The position numbers were made by a program, and so were the translations under genes. This document shows positions 47,831-58,574 of a stretch of 64,000 bases of DNA, piece by piece (the first letter of the stretch is position 1; the number at the start of each line of letters is the position of its first letter). Source of the DNA: Patagioenas fasciata. Lineage: Eukaryota > Chordata > Aves > Columbiformes > Columbidae. The DNA lies in NCBI RefSeq assembly GCF_037038585.1, contig NC_092522.1, positions 126,152,661 through 126,216,660 on the forward strand, written 5' to 3'. Below the pieces are notes generated by a model. The model worked only from the letters and a program-made list of their open reading frames with translations, ran no database searches and was not told the origin of the DNA.

Positions 47831-49478
47831 GCAGCTCCAGACAGTCCCGCTGCCGAGCTTGGCTGTGTAGGGCCGGTGCCCTGGGGCACAGGGAGTGTGA
47901 CCCTCCGCAAGCACCAAACAGCAGGTGAGGACTGTGGGGATTTGTACTGAGCTATGATATCTCTAAGGCATGTGCGAGGGGCCGGGGCCAAGGCAAGGTG
48001 GGCTCGCTGTGGGGTGTGGGGAGGTGTCAGCCCCCGGACTCAGCCCCTGTCTGATTGTAGTGCCCTTGGGCTGGTGTAGCTCAGTCCTCTGTGTGTTTCT
48101 CTTCAGGTGGAGCAGCGTGCAAAGGAAAAGCAAGGAAGGAGAGGAAGGTGGTGAACCTATGAGGAAGAGTGTAGCGAATCTGGCGTGGACTCACGGTAAG
48201 GTGCCATGAGAGACATTTATTACAAACTCAGGTTTGCATTTATACTCGCTATGATGCTTGCTCAAGCATTTGCTCTTTAGCTAAGTTAGACATTACATGA
48301 GCGATGTAACTGCCATATACGCATTTTTTTCTATAGTAAGCTGTCCCTCTGTCCCTGATGTATCAGTCCTGTATCCTGTATCTTAGTAGTCATAATTTTT
48401 CCCCAAGTAGATGAATATTTGCAAGCAGCTTTATCTCCAGTCGTTACCTGTTCATATAATTCTCATTCATCTTTGTGCCATGTCTCCAACTGAAATGTAC
48501 CAGTTGTAGGAAAGTCTAGCACATGATTAGCAATCCATTGTAATAAACTCACCAATCAGACCCCTGATACATCCTGATTTTGCGTTTGTAGCGCATGTTG
48601 AAGGAGATCCAGGGTTTGTCTTTGCTTAAGGGATAACTTCCCTCCCATGGTTCCCAATCGCTCACCTTTCGTTGGTGGTGGGCGCGCACTGTCCTGGTTC
48701 CCGGTCCTGTTTCCTGGTTTGATTGGGCTTCGCTACCAGAGCGGCTACTGCCTTTATAGGCACGCTGAAAGTCCCTGTTCCAGGGCGCCATTTGTAGCGA
48801 ATGCGGTACGGACTCTCTTTTAAGGTGCAATGAGAGATGTTTATTACAAATTCAGGCTTGTGTTTATACTCGCTATGATACTTGCTCAAGCATTTGTTGA
48901 TTAGCTAAGTTAGTCATTACATAAGTGATGTGTTTTGTGTTCCCACCAAAGTCACTGCCATAAACACCTTTTTTGTCTATCACAAGCTGTCCCTCTGTCC
49001 TTGATGCATCAATCCTGTATCAACTCCTCTGTCCTTGATGTATCACATAGCATACAGTCCTTTGTTCTTGTATTTTTCCACTAATGCTTGTTCTCATGCT
49101 GTTGACTCTTGCAGTTTCTCATGTGCCCGGTCTTCCGTGTACTGACACAGAAGAGCGATCACGAAAGCAGCCGGCAGCTCCAGACAGTCCCGCAGGGCCG
49201 GGCAGGGCCAGTGCCCTGGGGCACAGCGAGCGTGACCCTCCGCAAGCACCAAACAGCAGGCGAGGACCGTGGGGATTTGTACTGAGCTATGATATCTCTA
49301 AGGCATGTGCGAGGGGCCGGGGCCAAGGCAAGGTGGGCTCGCTGTGGGGTGTGGGGAGGTGTCAGCCCCCGTCTGACTGTAGTGCCCTTGGGCTGGTGTA
49401 GCTCAGTCCTCCCTGTGTTTCTCTTCAGGTGGAGCAGCGTGCAAAGGAAAAGGAAGGAGGCGAACCTGTGAGGAAGAG
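47831..49478 (+). repeat. Tandem duplication of about 0.34 kb, split by an LTR element
   Basis: Segment 47831-48169 is repeated at 49174-49478. Shared blocks include CAAGCACCAAACAGCAG, CTGAGCTATGATATCTCTAA and CTTCAGGTGGAGCAGCGTGC. Each copy contains a donor-like site after the AGCAG (GT in the first, GC in the second) and an acceptor before GTGGAGCAG. The insertion at 48170-49149 lies at the junction of the two copies. Confidence 0.9.
48170..49149 (-). mobile_element. Short LTR retroelement, minus orientation, 980 bp
   Basis: The element starts TGTAGCG and ends TGACACA, and is flanked by a 6-bp target duplication GAAGAG (48164-48169 and 49150-49155). LTR-like copies begin at 48170 and 48793 with the same text (TGTAGCGAAT, then TTTATTACAAA; AATAAA reads on the minus strand). 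On the minus strand the 5' LTR (49149-48793) is followed after a few bases by TGGCGCCCTGGAACAGGGAC (48789-48770), which closely resembles a lysine-tRNA primer-binding site with a small internal change. The two LTRs agree over about 210 bp of R/U5 but differ in U3. The interior is only about 220 bp with no gag or pol, so the element could only have moved with proteins supplied in trans. Confidence 0.75.
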
Positions 49479-49780
49479 TGATCGAGAAGGAGGGTTGGAG
49501 CGCACCTGTGAGTCAAGAGGGCCCCAGAAAGAAGACATGGGTGGTGGAACCACAGGTCAGGAGAGCTCAAGGAAGGAGAAAGGTGATTGGGGCAGTATGG
49601 GTTTTTCTAGCTCACGCGCTAATGGAAACAGTTTGGATAATAAAAGAAATATATTCAAAACCAATAATTAAAGGCAGGGAATGTTTATATGCTATGTATT
49701 GGATAGACCTGAAGGTGTATTTGTTCCTACAACAAAGGTGAAGTTACAATGGTAATTAACTGAAGATGTGAATTTCCAGA

Positions 49781-50720
49781 TTGCATTGGCAACATACGCA
49801 GGGAACATATCAGTTTATTACCCTCAACATAAACTGTGGGCTGAAATTGGTAATTTACCGATGTATGGCAAGTGCTGCTGTCAGCAACGACAAGACTGAA
49901 TTTACCGATGCCTCTGGTTGCTCACGTAAAGTTGTAATTACATGGCTAAACTCAGATACCCAGTGTTCCAAACACAAAGTAGAAAAAGGAGACCAGGGGT
50001 CAAACAAGTTCTTGAGCTGACAGCTGTTAGGATCGCTTTTGAGTGTTCTGTAATGAGGCTTTGAATGTTGTAACTGACTCATATTGTGCAGCTGGCATAC
50101 TTATCCGCCTGGAAGCTTCTTTTCTTAAGGAAGAGGATGATCCTCTTTTGATGGCTGGATTGAGAATGCTATGGTTCCTAATAAATCATAGACGTCATGG
50201 TTTTTATGCAGCGCACATCCGCTCTCGCGCTGCCCTTCCAGGACCTCTTGCGGAAGGCAATAGGAGGGCCGATGCACGAGCTGTGCCACTTACTGTGTCT
50301 AAAGCCTTGGAGCAAGCTAAATTATCACATAAACTCTTTCACCAGAATGCAGAGTCGTTAAAACGACAATTTCAAATTACAACGGATCAGGCCAGGAGCG
50401 TTCTTATGTCCTGCCCTGATTGCCAACAGTCGGCACCCGTGCCATCCAAAGAGGGTGTTAATCCAGGAGGGATTACTGACAAGTACGGCCAGCTGATGTA
50501 ACGCGTTGTTCTGAATTGGGTAAATACATATGTGTTTCTGTAGACGCTCATTCCAGATTTCTCGTTGCGGCTGCACGCACTGGTGAAAGAGCACGGGACG
50601 TCTGTAAACAGTGGTTGGCGTGTTTTGCTGTTTCAGGAGTTCCAGGATATGTAAAACCAGAGGAAAGCGGAACGCACGCTGGATTAGAGGAGCGATCCCC
50701 CGAGTGCCCAGCGCGCCGTA
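49781..50720 (+). pseudogene. Decayed endogenous retrovirus pol fragment (RNase H to integrase)
   Basis: From about 49880 the frame reads an RNase H beginning (EFTDASG). The frame then shifts near 50020. It continues through the RNase H end (HIRSRAALPGPLAEGN) into the integrase zinc-binding domain (histidines in SHKLFHQ and the CPDC pair) up to 50501. A further shift leads into the start of the integrase core (50516 on, VSVDAHSR with the first catalytic aspartate), which breaks off after about 45 residues. The rest of the core is missing. The order is that of a class II avian endogenous retrovirus. It is non-functional: at least two frameshifts and a large deletion. I have not reconstructed it. 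Confidence 0.85.
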
Positions 50721-51005
50721 ATAAAAGTGCCTGCTTTTTAACACTTTCAAAACCATGTTAAAGGGTCTGTTTGCCGACTTTTCGGTATCGTTTTCTGGCG
50801 ACGAGGATGGGATAATCTGCCTGACCTCCCGTGGACCCCAGGATCTCTGGGACCTTGTGCCGGCACCGGGGAATTCCCGGAAGGGATCACGGATCCTCGG
50901 GCCAGCTCGGGACGTGGGTAAAACCCCATCAATGAGATAAGGCACTTTCATAGTCTGGTTTGTTTGCAGGCTGCCTGCGCGAGACGTGGGCGACACCAGC
51001 GCGTT
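50715..51005 (+). mobile_element. Retroviral LTR R/U5 and leader-like sequence
   Basis: Directly after the broken integrase an AATAAA (50720-50725) precedes text like a retroviral R/U5. Then comes TGGCGACGAGGATGGGAT (about 50796-50813) in the position of a primer-binding site, followed by a GC-rich leader to about 51000. A leader following an LTR that itself follows pol is not normal 3' order, which suggests internal deletion or recombination between proviruses. The limits are uncertain. Confidence 0.5.
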
Positions 51006-53300
51006 GGGTCTGCGCGTTTTGGTAAATTGGGTAAATTAAAAAGAAATAAAAAACTAAAGAGGAAAATGAGAAAACAATAAATAAAAGAGAAAAACGAGGG
51101 AACAGTAATTTGGTAAAGGTACCTTTAGTGATTTTGCTGTTTGTGCCTTAGCAATTGTATGATTGTTTGTGTCTTTAGTGATTTGTTGTTGTTGTTACTT
51201 GTGTCTTGGGTGATTTTGTAGTCCAATACTTATGGTTCACCAATTGTCTGTTATTGTGATTGTGAAATAGGTAGTGGACAATGGACAGGAGCGATTCGGA
51301 AGAAATCCCGCCTGGGCTGTGTTTTGTGACAGTGGAAAAGGATCGTTTGACTCCCTGGGGAACAGCAACCAGGGAATATTGTAATTAATGGTGGCCACTG
51401 TAAATAATATTAATATGCTGCACAGGTCTGGGTAGGTATACCCGAGATGTGTAGTATAGTAATGCACTACATGTAATATATAATGAGATATGTTTTAAAT
51501 CATATATTGTCTATTATATAATGCATATTACACAATACAAAATGTTACATACGCATTGTATTTGAAAAAGGATAATCAGAGAAAGAAATTGAAACCAGTA
51601 AAAGGTTTGTTGACAAACAGATATTGGTGTACAATACACAGAGAACATTAGATCAGGATTGTCCCTTGGTGAATGCAGGGTGGCATCCTGATGTCCTTAT
51701 ATCGGGGGACAGGCTGAATTGGTATGGACAGTGCATTTTATACGGGATTGGACACGCTGTGCCTAAAGCTGTAAATACGCCAAAGCCTTCTGAGATAAAA
51801 CAGGATCGTCTGTGCCTCATTTGCTACACCTCTTTATCTGTTTCCCAAATTATGATTTAGACTGTATTTACCATTGTAAAAATAAAGCTTTCCCCCTTTA
51901 ATTTTTGTCATGTATTGGAGCCCGTCCTACCTAAACTGTAGAAAAGACAGCAGCCATGTGTATTTTTAAATAAAGATTAAATCAAGTCTGCTAGCCCATT
52001 ATCTCTAAGCGTTCTACTGTGATCACCTCCCTCCCAAGGTTTTGTGTCTATTGTATCAGGGCCTGACACCCACGGCCACAGTGGATGAATCACCATGGGC
52101 ACAGCACCAGGACCCGCTTGTTGGTGTCCAGGGTATCCACTCCAGCAGACACTGTTAGTAAAAGAGCACATCATGAAACTGGAGAACCATCTAATTGTGT
52201 CATTATACACATTCACTGCTCTTTTTTCTGCTTTATACCCCTGGTAGCTTTTTAAAATGGCACAGTTTGAAAAGGATTTCTGTTTTGGCCCTGCACACGG
52301 AGGCTGATTTTCCTTTTCTAGGGCCTTCCACCCGGTTCACCGCACCCGTGTGATCACTGCGCTGCACGTGGGCAAAATCAGCTGTGCCCTGTGTTTCTCC
52401 CGTAAAATAGTAAGAACGCTAATACAATCGTGCCAGGAACTACCTTCACTGTGAATATTTGAAGGAACCCACTGCTAATGTATTGTTAATTGGTACTTGT
52501 ATTATGGATTAGATGCAACAAAAATCCATACTTTCTTTTATCCTTTGCTGTACAGGAGGTGGTTGAACTTTTCTATAGCAGATTCAATCACCTGTTGTAA
52601 AGCGAGATGGTCGTCTCCTGTGAGGAAGCAGGGTAGATTTACCCATGCTCTATAAGCACCATGGATGAGCTATATAGAGTAACAGCTTAAAAACAAACCA
52701 ACCAACAACAAGAAGCTAACGATCAAAACAACAAAAGGAAAAAAACCCCAAACAAACCAACCCAGAAGCGCAGAGGCTCCTGAACGCCCCCTCTCAGTGC
52801 TGTGATGTCCGTTTCCAGGGAGCCCGTGGGGTGTCCTCACAACCGCAGACACAGGTGACCCGGCTGGGTGGTGCCAGCAGAGAACAGTTGGTGTGACCCA
52901 GCCCGCTGCGCTGCCCTGGGAAAGCCGGGGACAAAGGGCCGGGCCGGGGCATGGGGAGGTTGGTTCCAGCTCACGGATCAGCTCACAGCGACTGCGGAAA
53001 CAGCCCCGAGCCGGGACGGGCCCGGCCGTGTGCTCCTGTCCCCCCGCCGCGGGGTCCTGGCTCTGGACATCGTTGCACAGGATCGTTTGAGAACCGTTCC
53101 TGAAGGATGCGCAGCGCCCAGAGCAGCAGCGCCTGCCCGGCTGCTGCTCAGCCGAGGGTAAGGGCTGGAACTGACCCTGTAGCAGCAGCAGAGCTGCCAC
53201 AGCTGCGGGCGAGCCGAGTTACTGCTGCAGACAAGACACGGGGCACAGGGAGAGGCGATGTATTTTATTAGGATAGAAGGCATCTTTAGGAAAAAAACAC
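51006..53300. other. No gene recognised; AT-rich then mixed sequence
   Basis: It includes an AT-rich palindrome-like tract at about 51465-51545 (repeated ATAT and TGCATAT). The short ORFs here have no recognisable motifs. Parts may be retroviral remnants continuing from 51 kb. Confidence 0.5.
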
Positions 53301-53451
53301 ATTTTAGCAATGTCGGGCTATTATCTTTTATCAGTGTGTCTGCCATGTGCGCGGCTCTGGGAAAGCGCGTTCGGGGAGCTCGGGCTGCCCACGGGTCAAG
53401 AAAAAGCGCCCGCGCTGCGGGGCCCGGGGGCGCTGCGTGACCGCGCTCGGT

Positions 53452-53485
53452 GCTGCCGTCTGGTGGCCACAGCCCGAAACTGCAG
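53452..53485 (-). promoter_or_regulatory. Bipartite CTCF-like site 1
   Basis: On the + strand TGCCGTCTGGTGG is the reverse of the CTCF core, and about ten bases on, GAAACTGCA approximates the reverse of the CTCF upstream motif (one mismatch to GGNAYTGCA). The core therefore points to the minus strand. Confidence 0.6.
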
Positions 53486-53947
53486 CTGGGGAGCGGCGCC
53501 CGGTGCCCGTGCCGGGGGTAAGAGGGGGGCGCTGCCGCTGCGGGCGGCGTCGTGCCCGTCAGAAAGGGGGGGGCAGCGGTCGGACGAGCCGCCGGGAAAA
53601 AAAGAGGCGCCCGGCTCTCCCGGGGCGGCCCCGCTGCGAGAGGAACGGGCGAGGCGGCAGCAGGAGGCGGCGGCGTCTCCTCGGTCCCGGGCACAGGGGA
53701 GAGAAACCTGCCGGCCGGAGCTCCTTAGGGCTCTCTCTGTTCACAATGAATTTAAGGGTAGGTGACCACCCGCCCCCCTTGTCAGCGTAAAGCAAAGGAG
53801 CGCGGTTTGTTCTTTCCTTTCAAACGCGGCTGCTGGAAGCCGCGCGGGCAAAGGGCGGGGGGGGCCCGGCAGGGCGGAGAGCAGACGGGTGAGGGTGCAG
53901 AGCGGGCCAATCAGATGGCGCGGGAGGGCTGGGGGGGGGGCGGATCG

Positions 53948-54235
53948 CTGATAGGCTACCAAGGCACGTCAATTGCCATTCTGTCCGCCAATCAGATTGC
54001 CGGAGGGGCGGGTGTCGGACGCTCCGTACTGCGCATGAGCAAACTGCGAGTACTGATGGGCCAAGAGAATGATGATTGACTTGTCTTCGGCAGCCAATCG
54101 TGTTGCGGAAAGGGGCGGGTGCTGCTCTCTCCCTACTGCGCCTGCCCTCACTGCGAGCTCTGATAGGCGGAGAAAATGGTGATTGACGTGCCTAGGCAGG
54201 CTATCATTTTGCCGGAGGGGCGGGCGTTGCGGGCC
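53948..54235 (+). repeat. About 106-bp tandem promoter module, 2.7 copies
   Basis: The anchors CTGATAGGCT (53948), CTGATGGGCC (54053) and CTGATAGGCG (54160) are 105 and 107 bp apart. Each module carries in order a TGATAGG box, a CCAAT box (GCCAATC; decayed in the third), a GC box (GAGGGGCGGG) and, in the first two, a TACTGCGC NRF1-like box followed by ACTGCGAG. Confidence 0.85.
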
Positions 54236-55079
54236 TCTGGCCGCCGGACGGAGCATCCAATAGGAGGACAGCGTGGTGGGGTGGAAAGCAGCCAATCAGC
54301 GCGGGTCCTGGCGAGCGGGTCCGTGGTGTCTCGGGGTGGGTACCGGGAATTAACGGGAACGGGGGTCGGGGCGGCTGCGGAGCGGTTGCTGCAACCGGCA
54401 CCCGGGGACCTGGAGGCAGTCGGCTCAGGGCAGCCCTTCGTGAGGTCCCCGGAGGCGGCAGAAAGGAAGGAGGCGACAGAAAGGCAGAGGGGGCCTCCCG
54501 CCGCGGAGGTCTCCGGGGCGCGGCGGGTGTCGGTGCCCGCGGAGCCCGGCGGGACGGTGGGAGAGTGCGAGGGGAACGGAGCGGCGAAAGAGGCGGCAGG
54601 TGAGTGCGGCCGCAGCGAGGGTGACCGTGCCGTTGGAACGGGGGGAGTGGGATGGGCCGGCGCGGTGAGGAGGCGTTCGGTTCAGTTTCCCTCCTGCCCT
54701 TACGGCCGAGCTGGCGAAGCCGGTGGGAGGTGTGTGACCCCGAGGGCAGGTGCGCCGAAGGCTTACGGTCTGGAGCCGTGTGTCCCTCCGGGACAGCAGT
54801 CGCTCCGGGAGCGGCGCAGCCCCCGTTAGTCGGGGGGAGACGTTTCAAACCAGAGCTAAGGCGCGGTGGCAGGCTCGGTGGCGTGGCGGGTCGGGCGCCG
54901 CTTCGGCGGGAGCTCGGGGCGAGGCCCGGCGGGTTCTGTGTCCTGTACGCGCGGCTTTCGTTCCGCGGCTCTCTGTGTGCGTTTTTGTTTCGTTGCGTTT
55001 ATTTTCTGGGGTTTATTTTGCGGGGTTCCCGCGAAACGCGGCACGACCGCTCGCCCGGGGCTGCCGCGGCGGTCTCAGT

Positions 55080-55112
55080 GCTGCCGCCCTGTGGTGAAAC
55101 TCGGGTACTGCA
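55080..55112 (-). promoter_or_regulatory. Bipartite CTCF-like site 2
   Basis: TGCCGCCCTGTGG, a nine-base spacer, then GGTACTGCA. The upstream motif is exact; the core has one departure (TGTGG for RGTGG). It has the same orientation and spacing as sites 1 and 3. Confidence 0.5.
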
Positions 55113-55199
55113 GCGCACGGCCGGGGGAAGAGGCGCCGTTTGACCCGAGGCGGTCAGAAGTGCCAGAAACCAACGCCAGAACCGGCAGGAGCTGCGGCT

Positions 55200-56150
55200 T
55201 CGCAGTTCTGTCAGCATTGATCTTAGGACTCTGATTTTGATGCTAGTCGTTTTTACTTACATTACACTACAGTGTTCTGTTTGGTACTGCTAGTGGGTAA
55301 CAAATAATTGTGCTGTACCACAACGCGAGATGATAATATTTCATAGATTTATACTGCCAAAGAGTTTGCAAGTATATTGAAAAGGGGGGAATTCAAGAGA
55401 AGCTACCAAGTTAATGTATACTGCGATGAAGTTATAGAAGATGTACCCTTCATTAACCGGTTCACGTGGGGTAAATGCTTTCTGACCGCCTGCACGATGA
55501 GGGGATATTTTTCACCTTTTAGATCCTTCTGCACGACAAGAGGGAGACAGAAGATTTAATAACACATTGTTTAGAAGCTGAGAGCTTAGTTTATATTTAA
55601 CTAATAGATGTGTTGTCAGTGAGAAACTAAACATTTATAACTAACTTCATCAATTATTTCTTAGGCTAGATATATTGTATGTTCAAAATTTAAAACAATT
55701 GTAATTAATATGTAGCAACTGTGTGATTATAAGCAATGCAAGAGCATCCACTCGTGGGAGCACTTACAGAGGACGACCCCCAGAGCTCCCCCGTGCAGAT
55801 GAAAGAGACATTGCCTGCTTAACGGTGTAATTGACTCTGCTGTCAAGCTTATTTCTCCGTTTCAGTACGAGCCCATCCCGTGGCCTCACAGGGCTGTGTC
55901 CTGTGGCGGTGCTGTGGGGAAGGGGCGAGATGCTTTCCTGCACCGCTGGATGTGTTTGCTTTTATGTTGAGCGTGTCCTAAACGGTGTCAGTTTGTCTTA
56001 ATGCTGTCTGGCGTTGCTCCAGTTGCTCTGGTTTTTTGAGGATGCCTTGTGTTTTGGGGTGGCCCGTTTCCCTCGAATCCTCCGTTAGCTCAGCTGCTCT
56101 CCTGTCCCTTCTTCTGACTAATTCCTCTGCTTTCTCCTGCTCTATATTTT
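55200..56150. other. No gene recognised; AT-rich intron-like sequence
   Basis: Between two CpG-rich blocks. A 60-codon ORF at 55377-55559 has no motif. If the transcript from 54.5 kb is real this would be its first intron. Confidence 0.45.
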
Positions 56151-56154
56151 TCAG

Positions 56155-57190
56155 AGGCTGAACTCTAATTTGGAATTTCTGTGTTTCTGAGGGGGAGCTG
56201 TGAACGCCCGATGCTCAGCAGACCCCCCAGCCCAGGCGGGGAATGGAACCTGGGGAGCAGCGCCCGGGTGGGAGACGCGGCGCCGTCCTCCGTCCCCAGC
56301 GTGCGGCAGAGGAGCAGGAGGCGACAGCCGGCCGGGGGCAGATGCCGGGTGCGTCCCCAGCTCGCCAGAGCTCCCCCTGAGCCTCCTCCCGCGGCCCCGC
56401 TCGCCCCGTGCAGCCGCCCCCAGCTCCGGCAGCTCCTGTGAACCCGTCCCGTGTTCCTGGGCCGCTCCCAAGCCCCGTCGTGAAGGCGGCAAGCCGGCCC
56501 TCGGCACCTCTCCGGTGGCCCCTGCGGAAGGAGCAGGCTGGGGCAGGGGTGAGCTACGGTGCTAACGGCCGCTGCTTCTTCTCTCCCTCTCCCAGAGGCC
56601 GCGCTGAGGATGTGGCCGTTCGCTCCCAGCCCGGGGGATGCCGTTGGCTGCGCCCGCCTCGGGCTGGCGAGGCTCGTCTGGCAACGTGGCAGGAGAAGAC
56701 ACGGGGGAGCACGTCCCGTGCGTGGACGGGGGCTGCTGCTGCTGGAGCCAGAGAGGTTGGGGAGAGGTAAAGAGGAAGAAATGCGGGGCCGTCGGCCCAA
56801 CGTCCGCTTCCTGCGGCGGGCGAGAGAGCGAGCCCCTCTCTCCGGGTGGCGAAGGCTCCCTCTGCGCGGCGTGCGGCGGGCCGGGGGCCAACGTGCGCGG
56901 CAGGGCCCGTGCGCGTATCCTGGAGCGGGACGGCTGCCTGGCGAGCGAGCCAGCGAGGCTCCATGTCCCCGAAGCCTCGTCTCGTAGGAGCCCTGACACC
57001 CCACCGTGTTCTCCTAGGCTGAGGACGGCCGAGCGCCCCGAGTTACCGGAGAGGAAGGGAGGAGAGAAGGAGACGGGAGCGTCTGAGCTGTTAGAAGCCT
57101 CCTGGCAGCCACCGAAAGCGAGAGCCGCTGTGAGTCCCTGGCCCTCGGGGCCTCGTCCCCCACTTGCACGTCCTAGTGCCTCCCTGCCCC
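56155..57190. promoter_or_regulatory. GC-rich, CpG-dense block
   Basis: It follows an acceptor-like CTATATTTTTCAG at about 56141-56153. It is open in several frames on both strands (up to 279 codons on the minus strand), but residues are arginine/proline/glycine-rich as expected from GC bias. It could be an exon of the transcript from 54.5 kb or a second island. I see no protein family. Confidence 0.45.
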
Positions 57191-57204
57191 TCCTTGGTGG
57201 TGGT

Positions 57205-58045
57205 TTTGGTTTATGATTATTATTATTTTAAAATTTTGCTTCCCTATACCTCTCCTTTTCTCTCTATTTTTGTGTCCTGCTCCATCTTCTATAGCTGTTT
57301 TTCCCTTTTCCATATCTTTGTCTTGATCTGCATCAGTCTCTTTTTTTCCCCACAGTTTCTCTGGCCTGTTCCCTGCTGTTCTTTTCTTCTCAGTACCTGT
57401 ACGTGCAGCTCTTATCTCCCACCTTCCTATCTCTCTTCTTCCTGCCTTGCCCTTCTCTCTCTATTCGTTTGTCTCGCTCACTGTTGCTGGCGTTTTTTGT
57501 TCAGCATCTCAGCGTTCCATTCCTCCTTCCTGTTCATCTCTTATTCTTTCTGACCTTTAATGCTGCTCCCTGTCCCATTGTTTCTCGCTGTATCCCTGTG
57601 TCCTGCTCCTACCCACAGTCATATTCTTCCCTGTCCTGTTGGCCATCCCAGGTTTCTTCCTCCATCTCCATCCTCGCCCCATCTCTTGGTCCTGCTCCCT
57701 ACCCACCCCGGTTCCTGTTTCTCTGCCCTTCTCCTTGTCTTACTCCTGGTTTCTCTGTCCTCTTCCCTCTTTGTTTTTGTTTCTCTGTCGCTCTGCCCTG
57801 CTCCCTGTCACTGCGTTTCCTCCTTCCTGTCTCTGTCCCGCAGCCCGGCGCCCACTTCTCCTTTGTCCGTCTCTCCCACTGCCCATTCTAGGATTTTTCC
57901 CACCGTCTCTGTCTCCTGCTCCTTGTCTCTCATTTTGGCCTCTTCTTCCCTTTGCCCTGCTCCCTGGCCCTTTTGCCCCTCTCTCTGTGTCACCTTGTCT
58001 TGCTCCCTGTCCCTATCTTTCTCTGGCAAGCTTACCCTCCTTTTC
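57205..58045 (+). repeat. 0.84-kb polypyrimidine tract
   Basis: The + strand is almost pure C/T-rich text with recurrent words such as TCTCTGTC, CCTGCTCCCTGTC and TTGTCTTGCTCC, suggesting a degraded short tandem repeat. All three + frames are open for 120-180 codons, with serine/leucine/proline/phenylalanine residues typical of pyrimidine DNA, so I do not call a gene. Confidence 0.85.
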
Positions 58046-58475
58046 AAAGGAATCACAAAATCGCTTTGTTGGAAAAGATAACTGCAATTTAAAATATCTT
58101 TACCCTTTGAAGAAACAGCCTGGAAAAGATAATTTTTTTTTTTTCCAGTGGGGCGGTTCACGAGGACGGATGGGCTGCTGGGCTCTTCAATGACAGCATC
58201 CAGGGCGAGGAAGGAAATCTTGGCTATACTTGGGTGATATCTGTGTCTGTGTTCTGTGTGTATCTGGGAAAATGTGTTCTAGGGAACTCAGGCTGCCAAT
58301 GAGTCAAAAATGGCCTGGTTATCCAAAAAACGCAAACGCTCCAGTGGCCGTATCAACAGCTGTACTGAAGATGGTGCAAAATACTTTTTTCTCCACTCAA
58401 CTGTAGCCTTCACAAGAAAAAAGGAAGTGTCAGGTTCCTCTCCAGCTTTGTTCTGAAGGGCTTTTCCTCTTTCAG

Positions 58476-58574
58476 CTGGATGTCTGCTGCCACCGTTTCA
58501 CCGCGGTTGCCCCGTCTTCTGCTACAGAAGTACCAGACAGGCAGAAGGAATCCCGAGCGGTCTGCCCGTACAAG
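58476..58574 (+). other. Candidate internal exon, 33 codons, unassigned
   Basis: Acceptor CCTCTTTCAG ends at 58475 and donor CAAG/GTACGG begins at 58575. The 99 bases are open in phase 0 (starting LDVCCHRFTAVAPSSATEVP). No family is recognised. Confidence 0.3.

Larger units (their letters stand above)
53335..55200. promoter_or_regulatory. CpG island with probable + strand first exon
   Basis: About 1.9 kb of CpG-dense sequence has many CCAAT boxes (for example 53909, 53989, 54095, 54255, 54293), GC boxes and NRF1-like TACTGCGCATGAGC. An open stretch from about 54300 ends at GGCAG/GTGAGT (54599/54600), a strong donor, so I infer a first exon here transcribed to the right. The predicted residues are low-complexity (APGDLEAVGSGQPFVRSPEA) and match nothing I know. 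Confidence 0.65.

Noticed and set aside
56165-57004. Minus-strand 279-codon frame in the GC-rich block
   Set aside because: GC-biased composition with simultaneous long frames on the other strand; no recognisable protein.
57164-58193. Three overlapping + frames of 129-184 codons, apparently membrane proteins
   Set aside because: Hydrophobic appearance comes from pyrimidine-rich DNA (Ser, Leu, Phe, Pro codons); all three frames are open at once.
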